From NCBI GenBank assembly GCA_005502925.1, contig SCPD01000017.1, positions 1 through 64,000 of the forward strand: a stretch of DNA of 64,000 nt. The letters run 5' to 3'. The position numbers and the translations under genes were made by a program. This document shows positions 35,936 through 44,987 of this stretch, piece by piece (the stretch's first letter is position 1; each line of letters starts with the position of its first letter). The notes below the pieces were generated by a model. It saw only the letters and a list, made by a program, of their open reading frames with translations. It was not told the DNA's origin and ran no database searches. This DNA is from Rhizobiales bacterium Y(2018) (GTDB lineage Bacteria; Pseudomonadota; Alphaproteobacteria; Rhizobiales; Aestuariivirgaceae).

Positions 35936-36805
35936 TCAGCCGGCGTAGCGGGGCTCCGGCAGGCCCGGCACATCGACCTCGACGGCGAAGAGAGCGCCGG
36001 CCAAGGGCTGCGCCTTGAGGCGCTCCGGCGTCAGGTCCCAGATGGCGGAAGTGACATAGAGTGTACGCAGATCCGGTCCGCCGAAGATGCAGCTCGCCGG
36101 CTTCTCGATGGGCGTCTCGATGATGCGCTCAACGCTGCCATCCGGCGCGTAGCGCACCAGGCGCCAGCCGTCCCATTGCGCATTCCACAAATACCCCTCG
36201 ATGTCGATGGTCGAGCCGTCGGGATTGCCAGGCTGGTCCGCCATGTCGGTGAAGACGCGGCGGTTGCTGATATTCCCCGTCTCGATGTCGAAATCATAGG
36301 CGAAGATCTTCCGCTGCATCGTATCGGCGAAATAGAAGATCTTGTCGTCCGGGCTCCAGGCCAGGCTGTTGGAAATGCCGATGCCTTCTTCCATCTGATG
36401 CAGCGAGCCGTCGGGATCGAGCCGGAACAGGCCGCCGGTCCGCTCGCGCAGCTGGTCGTCCATCGAGCCGACCCAGAAGCGCCCGCGCCGGTCGCATTTG
36501 CCGTCATTGAGGCGGTTGCGCTTCATGTCGTGATCGGGCGGCGGCAGGCGCTCGATATGGCCGGTCTCGGGATCGAAGAAAGCCAGTGTCGAGGCGAGCG
36601 CCACCACGAGTCCACCCTGTTCGCGCAAAGCGAAGGAGCAGATGCGCTCCGGCATCGTCCAGCGCGTGACCTTGCCCGCCTCGTCGAGGCGCTGCAGCAG
36701 GTTGTTCTCGATATCGACCCAATAAAGCGCCTGCTCGGCCACATCCCATACCGGAACCTCGCCCAGCTTGTTCCTGGCGTCGACGATGCAGCGCAGCGTG
36801 CTCAT
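35936..36805 (-). CDS. SMP-30/gluconolactonase-family lactonase
   Basis: 289-residue six-bladed propeller. Metal-site residues fit the family: Glu in KLGEVPVWD near 16, Asn in GISNSLAWSPDD and Asp in YFADT; FVGS-type segment reads RFWVGSMDD. Such enzymes open sugar lactones to aldonic acids. In this operon it would feed the galactonate-dehydratase-like enzyme. It is 18 bases after the fused ABC gene. Confidence 0.92.
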   Translation of the reverse strand: MSTLRCIVDARNKLGEVPVWDVAEQALYWVDIENNLLQRLDEAGKVTRWTMPERICSFALREQGGLVVALASTLAFFDPETGHIERLPPPDHDMKRNRLNDGKCDRRGRFWVGSMDDQLRERTGGLFRLDPDGSLHQMEEGIGISNSLAWSPDDKIFYFADTMQRKIFAYDFDIETGNISNRRVFTDMADQPGNPDGSTIDIEGYLWNAQWDGWRLVRYAPDGSVERIIETPIEKPASCIFGGPDLRTLYVTSAIWDLTPERLKAQPLAGALFAVEVDVPGLPEPRYAG

Positions 36806-36823
36806 ATTCTTCCTCCTCCGGGT

Positions 36824-39316
36824 CTATTTCTTATGGGGTGATCGCTGCAGCGCGTGGCTCGCCACTGCGATGAGAGTCAGGGCGCCGGCCCAGATATATT
36901 GGTAATAGGCGGTCACCTGCATGAGATTGAGCGCATTCTGCATGAGCCCGACGACGATGGCGCCAAGCAAGGTGCCGATCGCCGTGCCGCGGCCGCCGAA
37001 CACGCTGGCGCCACCCACCACCACCGCGGTGATCGAGGTCAGCGTGAAGGCCATGCCCGCTTGCGGGTCACCGCTGCCGATACGCGCCGCGATCAGAAGC
37101 CCGGCCAGCGCGCTCATCACCGCGCAGAACGAATAGGCACCGAGCCGGATGAGTCCCGTCGCCAGCCCCGCGACCCGCGCCGCTTCCGGGCTCGAGCCGG
37201 TACCATAAAGCCTCTGCCCGAGCCGGCCGCGCAGCAGCAGGATCTCGAAGATGATCGCCAGCACCAGGACAAGCAGCGCCGCCACCGGCACCGGCCCCAG
37301 ATGCGCCTCGAAGAAGTCGAGATAGCTGTCGCTCACCATCCCGCCCGGGCTCGGCCGCAAGGTGAGCGCCAGGCCGAAGACGATCGAATAGCTCGCCAGC
37401 GTGGCAATGAGATCGGGAATGCGCAGCCACAGGATCAAGGTGGCGTTGAACAATCCGACCGCGAGGCCGGCCATCAGGCTGAGGGCGATGGCTTCGGCCA
37501 CCGCCAGCCCGCTGTCCTGGATCGCGACAAAGGAGACTATAGCGGTAATAAGACTGATCAGCGGCCCGACAGAAAGATCGATGCCGCCCAGCAGAATCAC
37601 CGCGAGCTGGCCAAGCGCCACGAGCGCCAAAGGTGTGATCTGGTTGGCCAAGTTGACCGCATTGGCGCTGGTGAGGAAATAAGGTGAGACGAAAGCCGTC
37701 ACCACCGCGAGAAGCACGGTCAGCAAAGCGAGTGCGAAGCTGCTGGCATAACGGTCGAACAGCGGACGTTCCGGTCGCGAGGCTGTCGAGGCGCGTGCGA
37801 CGCTGGCACCATGGGACGTCAGAACGCCGCCGACATGGGCGGCTCCCGTGGCGCTGCCGACGATCCGCTCCTCGGTTGCTTCCGATCCCGCGACTTCGTC
37901 GACGATCCGTCCTTGCGAGAAAATGAGGATGCGATCGCTGAGCCCGATCAGCTCCATGAGATCGGAGGCGACGAGGATGACGGCGGCGCCCTCCTCCGCG
38001 AGACCTCGGATCTGGCGGTAGATCTCAAGCTTGGTCGCGACATCGACACCGCGTGTCGGATCTTCGAAAATGTAGACCCGCGGCGTGCCGGCGGTCCATC
38101 GCCCGAGCACGACCTTCTGCTGATTGCCGCCCGACAGCGTGGCGACCCCCGCTTCAGCAGATGGCGTCTTGACCGCAAAACGCGCGATCGCATCACGGGC
38201 CAGCCGGTTTTCCTTAGGCGCCGAGATGAAGCCGGCGGTGACCAGCGACTTCAGGTGCGGCAGCGAGAGATTCTCGCGGATCGAATGGGGCATGAACAGC
38301 CCCTCGCGATGGCGATCCCCCGGAATATAGACGACGCCCTTGGCGATGGCCTCGCGCGGTGACTTGATCTCCAGTTTTTCGCCGTCGAGGCGCAGTTCGC
38401 CGCTGAGCGGCAAAAGGCCAAAAATGGCGCGCACGATATCGGCTTGGCCATTGCCCTGGATGCCGCCGAAGCCGACGATCTCGCCCGCCGAAAGGATGAA
38501 GCTCGCATCTCCGAACCGGCCCGGACTGGCAAGCTGGCGTGCCTCGAGCCGCACCGGCCCCGTCTTCGCCGCGCGTGGCGGATAGGCGACGGTCATCTCG
38601 CGCCCGACCATCATGCGGACCAGTTGCGCGGCATCCGTCTGGCTGCGCTCGACCGTGCCGACGGCCTCGCCGTCCTTCAGCACGGTGATGCGGTCAGCGA
38701 TCGCGAAGATCTCCGGCAAACGGTGCGAGATGAAGATGATCGTTTTGCCCTGCGACTTGAGGCTTCGGACGATGGCGAATAACCGGTCGATCTCCGCCAT
38801 ATCGAGCGCCGAGGTCGGCTCGTCGAGAATCAGGATCGACGGATCGCGGGTCAGGGCACGGGCGATCTCGACGATCTGGCGTTCCGCCACGCTGAGGTCG
38901 CTGACCTTGCGCGCCAGGGGAATGGTCGCATCGAGTCGCGTCAGGATTTCCTGTGTTGCGCGCTCCATCTGATTCCGGTCGACCAGCACGCCGCCGGGCT
39001 CATGGCCGAGCCAGACATTCTGCGCGACATCGAGATCGGGGACGAGCCGCGTGTCCTGATAGACCATGGCGATGCCGAGATCCTGCGCGGCGCGCGGCGA
39101 TGTGAGCTCCACATCTCGCCCGCCGATGGCGATACGCCCGGCATCGGGCCGCATCACGCCGGCGAGGATACGCATCAGCGTCGACTTGCCGGCACCGTTC
39201 TCGCCCAGAAGGCAATGCACTTCCCCCTTGCGGCAGAAGAACGAGACGCCCTTCAGGGCCTTTACGCCGCCGAAGCTCTTCTCGATCGCATGAAGGGCAA
39301 GCTCGTCTGCTGACAT
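36824..39316 (-). CDS. Fused sugar ABC ATPase-permease (RbsA-RbsC type)
   Basis: About 830 residues joining two subunits that are normally separate. The first half is a double ATPase: NBD1 with Walker A GENGAGKST and LILDEPTSALD, NBD2 with the degenerate GIQGNGQADI normal for RbsA-type proteins and LSGGNQQKVVLGRW. After a linker near residue 520, an RbsC-like permease follows (VNLANQITPLALVALGQLAV, LLGGIDLSVGPL) with about nine membrane segments. The start is uncertain: ATG 39316 (AAGG eight bases upstream) is chosen, ATG 39334 is possible, and a GTG at 39373 is rejected because the hairpin 39345-39371 lies between. Confidence 0.92.
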   Translation of the reverse strand: MSADELALHAIEKSFGGVKALKGVSFFCRKGEVHCLLGENGAGKSTLMRILAGVMRPDAGRIAIGGRDVELTSPRAAQDLGIAMVYQDTRLVPDLDVAQNVWLGHEPGGVLVDRNQMERATQEILTRLDATIPLARKVSDLSVAERQIVEIARALTRDPSILILDEPTSALDMAEIDRLFAIVRSLKSQGKTIIFISHRLPEIFAIADRITVLKDGEAVGTVERSQTDAAQLVRMMVGREMTVAYPPRAAKTGPVRLEARQLASPGRFGDASFILSAGEIVGFGGIQGNGQADIVRAIFGLLPLSGELRLDGEKLEIKSPREAIAKGVVYIPGDRHREGLFMPHSIRENLSLPHLKSLVTAGFISAPKENRLARDAIARFAVKTPSAEAGVATLSGGNQQKVVLGRWTAGTPRVYIFEDPTRGVDVATKLEIYRQIRGLAEEGAAVILVASDLMELIGLSDRILIFSQGRIVDEVAGSEATEERIVGSATGAAHVGGVLTSHGASVARASTASRPERPLFDRYASSFALALLTVLLAVVTAFVSPYFLTSANAVNLANQITPLALVALGQLAVILLGGIDLSVGPLISLITAIVSFVAIQDSGLAVAEAIALSLMAGLAVGLFNATLILWLRIPDLIATLASYSIVFGLALTLRPSPGGMVSDSYLDFFEAHLGPVPVAALLVLVLAIIFEILLLRGRLGQRLYGTGSSPEAARVAGLATGLIRLGAYSFCAVMSALAGLLIAARIGSGDPQAGMAFTLTSITAVVVGGASVFGGRGTAIGTLLGAIVVGLMQNALNLMQVTAYYQYIWAGALTLIAVASHALQRSPHKK

Positions 39317-39344
39317 GTCTTCTGCCTTGGGCATGGGAAGTCCG

Positions 39345-39371
39345 GCACCCCGCCGGGACCAGGCGGGGTGC
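39345..39371 (-). promoter_or_regulatory. Intercistronic stem-loop after the binding-protein gene
   Basis: A perfect 10-bp stem GCACCCCGCC/GGCGGGGTGC with a 7-base loop lies 22 bases after the binding-protein stop and before the ATPase-permease gene. No T-run follows. Such stem-loops are known to raise binding-protein levels over the membrane subunits by protecting the upstream mRNA or attenuating read-through; applied here by inference. Confidence 0.7.
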
Positions 39372-39392
39372 ACTTGACGATCGATGTTGTGA

Positions 39393-40472
39393 TCAGCTGA
39401 AGATCTTCTTCAGCTCTTCATCACTGAGATCGGTGTCGACGCAGACACCGTCCGGCAGATCGCGCTTGATGAATTTCTCATAATTGTCGCCGGTGATGGT
39501 GCGCGCCCCGATCAGCTGATATTTCGGGATATCCTGGCCCGAAACGAGCTTGACCGTCTCGCGCAGCGCCACGACGCTCTGCCAGGTCGGCTCCGACACC
39601 ATCAGGATCTTGAACTTCGGATTCTTGGCCTTCTCGGCGTCATAAAGCTTCAAGATTCCGTTGTAGTCATCACCGGTGACCGGCACCAAGGGACGGTTCG
39701 CCGCGAGCAGCGCCTTCATCGCGCCGGTCGCCACTTGGCCACCGTCGCACCAGACACCGTCGATCTCAGGATGCGCCGCGATGAGGTCGGCCATGACGAT
39801 CTTAGCGCGGTCCTCTTCCCAATTGGCGTCCTTGAAGGCGAGGATCTCGATATCCTTGCTGAGACCCTTCTGCGTCGCCTCCCAGATCGCGGCGGTATAG
39901 GAATTGCCGGGCAGTCCGCCCAGCGCCACGATCTTGCCCTTGCCCTTGAGCTCGGTATTGAAGAATTCGCTGATGAGCTTGCCTTTGCTCACCGGATCGA
40001 CGCCGACATAGGCCGTATAGTTGCCGCCTTCGACCGGCAGGTTGAACGGCATGGTAAGAATGCCGGCGCGGGTCGCCTTGCGCAGCACCGGCGCCACCGC
40101 GGTGCCCGAGTTGGGGATGCACATGATCGCATCGACATTCTGCACGATCAGATCTTCGATATCGTTGACCTGCTTGGCGATGTCACCCTGCCCGTCGACG
40201 ATGATGAGCTCGCCCACCACGTCCTTCAGCTTCTCGGCTTCCTTGCGCATCGAGGCGAGCGACTCGGTCCGCCAGGAATTGCCAGAAAAGCCGTTGGAGA
40301 AGCCAATGCGGAAAGGCTTCTTTTTGGCGACACCCTTGGCAATCTCGCTCGACGCCTCGATCGTGGCTTCCGACGCCACATCGGCGAAAGCCGGCAGCGC
40401 GCCGAGGCCACCGGCCAGGGCGGCGCCTCCCATGAGGAGAGCCTGTCGCCGGTTCAGATGTTTCATATTCAT
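39393..40472 (-). CDS. Sugar ABC importer periplasmic binding protein (RbsB-like)
   Basis: 359-residue type I periplasmic binding protein. The twin-arginine-like signal NRRQALLMGGAAL ends near AFADV (about 31). The mature domain starts KPFRIGFSNGFSGNSWRTE and contains the two-lobe pattern with EDLIVQNVDAIMCIPNSG and GVWCDGGQVATGAMKALL. GGGAGGT is eight bases before the ATG. It binds the sugar or sugar acid for the permease at 40514 and the fused subunit at 36824. Confidence 0.93.
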   Translation of the reverse strand: MNMKHLNRRQALLMGGAALAGGLGALPAFADVASEATIEASSEIAKGVAKKKPFRIGFSNGFSGNSWRTESLASMRKEAEKLKDVVGELIIVDGQGDIAKQVNDIEDLIVQNVDAIMCIPNSGTAVAPVLRKATRAGILTMPFNLPVEGGNYTAYVGVDPVSKGKLISEFFNTELKGKGKIVALGGLPGNSYTAAIWEATQKGLSKDIEILAFKDANWEEDRAKIVMADLIAAHPEIDGVWCDGGQVATGAMKALLAANRPLVPVTGDDYNGILKLYDAEKAKNPKFKILMVSEPTWQSVVALRETVKLVSGQDIPKYQLIGARTITGDNYEKFIKRDLPDGVCVDTDLSDEELKKIFS

Positions 40473-40513
40473 ATGCTGTTACCTCCCATTTAGACGTTTA
40501 TGTAGTCAGGCAC

Positions 40514-41455
40514 TCAAGTGATCCGGCGCTTCTCCGCGAGCGCCCGGTAGACCATCACGCTGAGAATGATGAGCGCGCCCTGCACGATGTATTGCGTGCC
40601 GGTCGATACCCGCGCGATGTTGGTGAAGCTGACGAGAACGGTCATGAACAAGGCGCCGCCGATGGTGGCGACGGCGCTACCGACGCCGCCCGTCAAGGCG
40701 GCGCCGCCGACCACGACCGCGGCGACCGAGTTGAGGAGGAACTGCTCGCCGATGCCGAGGCTCGGATTGCCGATATAGGAAGTGATGAGAAGCCCGCCGA
40801 GCACGGCCATGACCGAGCACATGACATAGGCGCCGATCAACGTGCGTTTGACCGGCACGCCCATGAGCGCTGCGGCGTCGCTGTTGGCGCCGACCGCGTA
40901 GATCCAGCGCCCGAAGATCGTGCGCCGAAGGATGACCGCGACCGCGATCGCCACGGCGAGCCAGGCGACGGCGCTGAGCGGAATGCCCAGCACGGCGCCC
41001 TGCCCGATGATCTTGAAGGCAGGCGCCGCCGTGCCGCGCGTGGCGCCGCCGGTATAGACCAGCGCCGCGCCGAACAGGATGGAGTTCATGGCGAGCGTGG
41101 TGATCAGCGGCGCCACTTTGAGCACCGCCACCATGAAGCCATTGAGCGCGCCGACCAGGATGCCGAGCAGAAGGCAGACGGCGATCGCCAGCGGGATGGA
41201 TGAATCCTGCCCCAGCATGATGCTGGTGGCGACGATATTGGTGAGCGTGACAACGCCGCCGACCGACAGATCGATGCCGCCGACCAGGAGGGCGATCACC
41301 TGCCCGGTGGCGACGAGGCCCAGAAGGGCAGCCACCTGCAGCACATTGAGGGCCTGGCCGGTGCTGAGCATCGCCGGTGATACGATGCCGGCCAGCACAT
41401 AGAAGAGAATGACGGCGAACCAGATCGGCGAGATGCGGGCAAGGAGCTGCGCCAT
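40514..41455 (-). CDS. Sugar ABC importer permease (RbsC-like)
   Basis: 313-residue permease with about nine membrane segments and the family motif GGIDLSVGGVVTL near residue 58 and GGAALTGGVGS near 245. It is a stand-alone subunit beside a fused ATPase-permease in the same operon. The simplest model is a heterodimeric pore formed by this protein and the permease half of the fusion. It lies 3 bases after the GntR gene. Confidence 0.92.
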   Translation of the reverse strand: MAQLLARISPIWFAVILFYVLAGIVSPAMLSTGQALNVLQVAALLGLVATGQVIALLVGGIDLSVGGVVTLTNIVATSIMLGQDSSIPLAIAVCLLLGILVGALNGFMVAVLKVAPLITTLAMNSILFGAALVYTGGATRGTAAPAFKIIGQGAVLGIPLSAVAWLAVAIAVAVILRRTIFGRWIYAVGANSDAAALMGVPVKRTLIGAYVMCSVMAVLGGLLITSYIGNPSLGIGEQFLLNSVAAVVVGGAALTGGVGSAVATIGGALFMTVLVSFTNIARVSTGTQYIVQGALIILSVMVYRALAEKRRIT

Positions 41456-41458
41456 GAC

Positions 41459-42253
41459 CTACCTCTTGTCGTCCGACTTGCGCTTTGTCCGCGCCGTGGC
41501 CTTCGGCACATAGTCATCGGCATGGGTCAGGTCCCGCGCCGCGATGTCGAGCATCTGATGCATGCCGGCGCGCGCGCCGGCGGCGTCGCGGAAGCGGATG
41601 CGTTCCATGATGTGGCGATGCGCGGCGAGGGCCTCGTCCGGCGCGTCGGTGACCGTGTTGGTGATGAGCAATGCCGCGCCGAGTGCCGCTTCGATGGTGC
41701 TGCCGATCCGCTGCAGCACCACATTGCCGCTCGCCGCGATGATGCCGCTGTGGAAGGCGAGATCCGCTTCGGTCTCGGCCTGGAGATCGTTCGGACTTGC
41801 CGTCTCCATGCGGTGGAAGGCTTCCTCGATACGGGCGAGATCCGCCGCGGTCGCGCGCTGTGCCGCGAGCTCGGCTGCCGCCGGCTCGATGATACGGCGC
41901 ACTTCCAGCAGCCCGGCGATCAGGTCATGCTCCTTGCTGATATCGGGATGCCAGCTCAGAACCGCCGGATCGAGCAGGTTCCAGTCATGCCGCGGCTTGA
42001 CCCTGACGCCGATGCGCTGGCGCGTCTCGAGCAGTCCTTTGGCGCACAGAACCTTGATCGCCTCGCGCAAGGTCGTGCGGCTGACGCCGAGACTGCCCAT
42101 CAGCACGTCCTCGCGCGGCAGCACCTCGCCCGGAATGAAACGTCCGCCCAATATGTCGGCACCGAGCGCCGAGACGACCGCTTCGAGCATCTTGCCGCCG
42201 ATCGGCTTGGTCCGCTTGAGCGGGATTGCTTTCTTCGCAACGGCCATGATCAC
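41459..42253 (-). CDS. GntR-family regulator (FadR/FCD type, DgoR-like)
   Basis: 264 residues. The winged helix (about 22-90) contains LPREDVLMGSLGVSRTTLREAIKVLCAKGLLE. The FCD domain has RRIIEPAAAELAAQR, ADLAFHSGI and HRHIMERI with the usual metal-binding Asp/His residues. A GTG at 42253 gives a four-base overlap with the dehydratase stop; an ATG at 42247 is equally possible. It is encoded inside the operon it probably represses, as DgoR is in galactonate operons. Confidence 0.9.
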   Translation of the reverse strand: MIMAVAKKAIPLKRTKPIGGKMLEAVVSALGADILGGRFIPGEVLPREDVLMGSLGVSRTTLREAIKVLCAKGLLETRQRIGVRVKPRHDWNLLDPAVLSWHPDISKEHDLIAGLLEVRRIIEPAAAELAAQRATAADLARIEEAFHRMETASPNDLQAETEADLAFHSGIIAASGNVVLQRIGSTIEAALGAALLITNTVTDAPDEALAAHRHIMERIRFRDAAGARAGMHQMLDIAARDLTHADDYVPKATARTKRKSDDKR

Positions 42254-43422
42254 CAGTCCACGATCGTGCCGTCATCGAGCACGGCGTTCAGCGTATGCAG
42301 AATTTCGGGCGCATAAGGGTGGCGCGCGCATTCGGTCTCATCGACGGTGATGCCGAGCCCCGGCGCCTCGGGCACGCGCCAGAAGCCGTCCTTCATTTCG
42401 ATCGGCCCCTGCACCACATCGAAATACCAGGGCACCGCGCCCACCATCTCTTCCTGGATGACGTGATTGGGCGTCGAGACCGCGAAATGCAGCGCCGCCG
42501 CGCCGGCAATCGGGCCTAAGGGATTGTGCGGCGCCACGCCAACCGACACGGCTTCCGCCATCGCCGCGATCTTCTTCGCCTCGCTCAAGCCGCCGCAATG
42601 GCAGATGTCGGGCTGCAGAATGCTGATTGCCGACGCCGCGAGGACGTCATGGAATTCCGCCCGGTCGATGAGCCTTTCACCGGTGGCAAGCGGGACCTTC
42701 GTCCTGGCGGCGAGCTCACGCAGGGCGCCCGTCTCGCCGGGTGGCAGCGGTTCCTCGACGAACATCGGCCGGAACGGCGCCAGCGCATCGATGTAGGCCA
42801 GCGCCGCACTCGCGCTCGCCGGCCGGCCATGGAAATCGACCATGATCTCGATTTCGGGACCGACGGCGCCACGCAGCGCCTCCATCAGCCGGCCGACCTT
42901 CGCCACGTCGGGCAAGGGGGCGTGATAATGCGTGTAGGGAATGAACACCGCCTTCAGCGCGCGGTAGCCCTTGGCGACGACCTCCAGCGCGCGCTCGACC
43001 AGCGGGTCCTCGTCGAGTGTTTCATAGACGGCCTTCATGTCGCCGAGGCCAAGATGCGTATAGACGCGTACCTTGTCCCTGACCTTGCCGCCGAGCAGGC
43101 GCCAGACCGGTACATTGAGGGATTTGCCGAGAATGTCCCACAGCGCGATCTCGATGCCGGACACGGCACTCATGCCAATGACGCCGAGCCGCCAGAAGGA
43201 GTGCTTCTTCATCACCCTCACCGCCTGCTCGATGTCGCGCGGGTCGCGGCCGATGAGCAGCGGCGCCAGATCGTTGATCGCGCCGACGACGGCCTGCGTC
43301 TTCCATTCGAGCGTCGCTTCACCCCAGCCGAACAGCCCGGGCTGATCCGTCACCACTTTGACGAATACCCAGTTGCGCATGTCGGCATTGACGATCCGGG
43401 CCTCGATGGCGGCGATCTTCAC
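42250..43422 (-). CDS. Galactonate-dehydratase-like enzyme (enolase superfamily)
   Basis: 390 residues, close to DgoD length. Visible residues fit the galactonate dehydratase group: metal ligand Asp and acid His in EIMVDFHGRP (near 190), Glu in MFVEEPLPP, Glu in LATGERLIDR, and catalytic His in VAPHNPLGP near 310. The reaction would remove water from an aldonic acid to give a 2-keto-3-deoxy acid. It is the first gene of the operon, preceded by an AT-rich promoter region. The precise sugar acid is not certain because the same residues occur in related acid-sugar dehydratases. Confidence 0.88.
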   Translation of the reverse strand: MKIAAIEARIVNADMRNWVFVKVVTDQPGLFGWGEATLEWKTQAVVGAINDLAPLLIGRDPRDIEQAVRVMKKHSFWRLGVIGMSAVSGIEIALWDILGKSLNVPVWRLLGGKVRDKVRVYTHLGLGDMKAVYETLDEDPLVERALEVVAKGYRALKAVFIPYTHYHAPLPDVAKVGRLMEALRGAVGPEIEIMVDFHGRPASASAALAYIDALAPFRPMFVEEPLPPGETGALRELAARTKVPLATGERLIDRAEFHDVLAASAISILQPDICHCGGLSEAKKIAAMAEAVSVGVAPHNPLGPIAGAAALHFAVSTPNHVIQEEMVGAVPWYFDVVQGPIEMKDGFWRVPEAPGLGITVDETECARHPYAPEILHTLNAVLDDGTIVDW

Positions 43423-43463
43423 GATCGCGTCCTCCCTAAATAATAGTATTTTTTATTTAAGAA

Positions 43464-43487
43464 ATCATACGATAATGGAATTGTCAA
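43464..43487 (-). promoter_or_regulatory. Candidate promoter -35 and operator of the sugar-acid operon
   Basis: Read on the minus strand, TTGACA (43482-43487) is a consensus -35. Eight bases downstream is ATCGTATGAT (43464-43473), a near-palindrome (8 of 10 positions symmetric) that would lie between -35 and -10, a usual repressor position. No good -10 is obvious at 16-18 bases. The AT-rich run 43440-43480 stands out from the GC-rich surroundings. Confidence 0.45.
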
Positions 43488-43549
43488 CGGCGCTCTGCGC
43501 GCGCGCCGGCTAAAAACCAATCTTTTCTGAAAACTGTCCGAACCGCGCC

Positions 43550-44848
43550 TCAGCGCGGAAAGCCGAATATATGCAGCGGCTCCGGCCTGCCGCGCAGCTC
43601 GGCGGCGCCGAGATCGCGCCACTGCGCAAGATCCTCACCGGCTTTGCCGAGCGTCTCGGCCGAGGCGATGAGCGCCACTTCGTGCTGCTTCGTCGCCTGC
43701 TCCAAACGGTTGGCAATATTGACCGTATCGCCGAGCACGGTGAATTCGAGCCGCGTGTCGTCACCGACCGCGCCGATGAAGGCCTCGCCTTCATGCACGC
43801 CGATGCCGACCGCGATCTCATCGTCACCCGCTTGCAGCCGCGCTCTGTTCCATTCGGAGAGATTGGTCAGGATCGTCTTGGCGCAGGCGATGGCGCGTTT
43901 GGCATCATCGTCGCGCGGGTCCGGAATACCAAAGACAAGGAAGGCGCCGTCGCCGACGAACTTGTCGACGATGCCGCCATGCCGCTCGGCCGCCAGGCGC
44001 ACGCGGCTGCGGAAGGCGCTCACCACTTGCGCGAGCAGTGCCGGATCGAGCGCCTCTTCCATCGCCACCGAATTGCGGATGTCGATGAACAGCAGCGCGA
44101 CGCGGGCGCGCCGGCCGGAACGGAGCTCGTTCACATTGCCGGAAGCCAGCATGGGGGCCAGCTCAGTCGGCAGATACCGCACCAGATTGGTCCGCCGCAT
44201 CGACTCCTCGATGCCGTGGCGCAGCAGATATTGTCCGCGCCAGGCGGCGGCGATGAGAACGAGACCGAAGAGAATGAACATAGCCAGCCGCGCGGTATTG
44301 GCGGCCGGCCCGAAGAATTGATAGACGGCGACGCCGACCGAATCCGTTTCGCCGGCCTCGATCAGGTGTTCGGCATTGAGCGCCAGGCCGAGGAGCGCCA
44401 GCATGAGCAGGAGGCTGTAGATCTGGACGGCGGGTCTAAGGCGCAGGGAGCCGACAGCGAGGACCAGAAGTGCCGCCACCGCGGTCGGCAAGGCGGCGGC
44501 GAAGCGGCCGGGCAGATGCGCCTCGAGAAGGTCACCCGTCAGCGACAGGCCAATGACCAGAATGTCGACGGTTACCGTGACATAGGCGATCCAGCGCGAC
44601 CAGAAGCCGAAACGGAGAAGCGCATAAGCGAGCGCGCCCGCGAGAAACAAGATGCCGATGACGATGCGGGCACCCGTGCGCGCCTCGACGACGCCGACAT
44701 CGACCATGGGGCCACGCGAGAAGGCGAATTCGACGGCGATGAGCAACGCCACGGCGACCAGCATGCGCGCCACCGCCACGAATTTCTCGGCCGCGACATC
44801 GGCCTCGCGCAGCAGGGCTTCCGGGGCACTTTGCGGAGATTTCGGCAT
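43550..44848 (-). CDS. Membrane-bound class III adenylate/guanylate cyclase
   Basis: 432 residues: about six membrane segments (25-215) and a C-terminal cyclase catalytic domain (about 240-425). The two metal Asp residues are seen in LLFIDIRNS and VGDGAFLVFG, and the transition-state Asn/Arg in LGDTVNIANRLE. The Lys in VDKFVGDG is present. It should be active in making a cyclic nucleotide, probably cAMP as in most bacterial members. It is monocistronic and precedes the sugar-acid operon by 127 bases on the same strand. Confidence 0.9.
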   Translation of the reverse strand: MPKSPQSAPEALLREADVAAEKFVAVARMLVAVALLIAVEFAFSRGPMVDVGVVEARTGARIVIGILFLAGALAYALLRFGFWSRWIAYVTVTVDILVIGLSLTGDLLEAHLPGRFAAALPTAVAALLVLAVGSLRLRPAVQIYSLLLMLALLGLALNAEHLIEAGETDSVGVAVYQFFGPAANTARLAMFILFGLVLIAAAWRGQYLLRHGIEESMRRTNLVRYLPTELAPMLASGNVNELRSGRRARVALLFIDIRNSVAMEEALDPALLAQVVSAFRSRVRLAAERHGGIVDKFVGDGAFLVFGIPDPRDDDAKRAIACAKTILTNLSEWNRARLQAGDDEIAVGIGVHEGEAFIGAVGDDTRLEFTVLGDTVNIANRLEQATKQHEVALIASAETLGKAGEDLAQWRDLGAAELRGRPEPLHIFGFPR

Positions 44849-44987
44849 GTGAGGAAAGTGATGGACGCGGGGGTTACCGGGATGGGGCCTTGATCATAGC
44901 ACCCATACCCTCCTCTTCGCCAAGGAACCTATTTCAGGCCGAAACGCTTCTATTGGAATGGCCGGTCCATCTAGGGAATTGTGAAAC

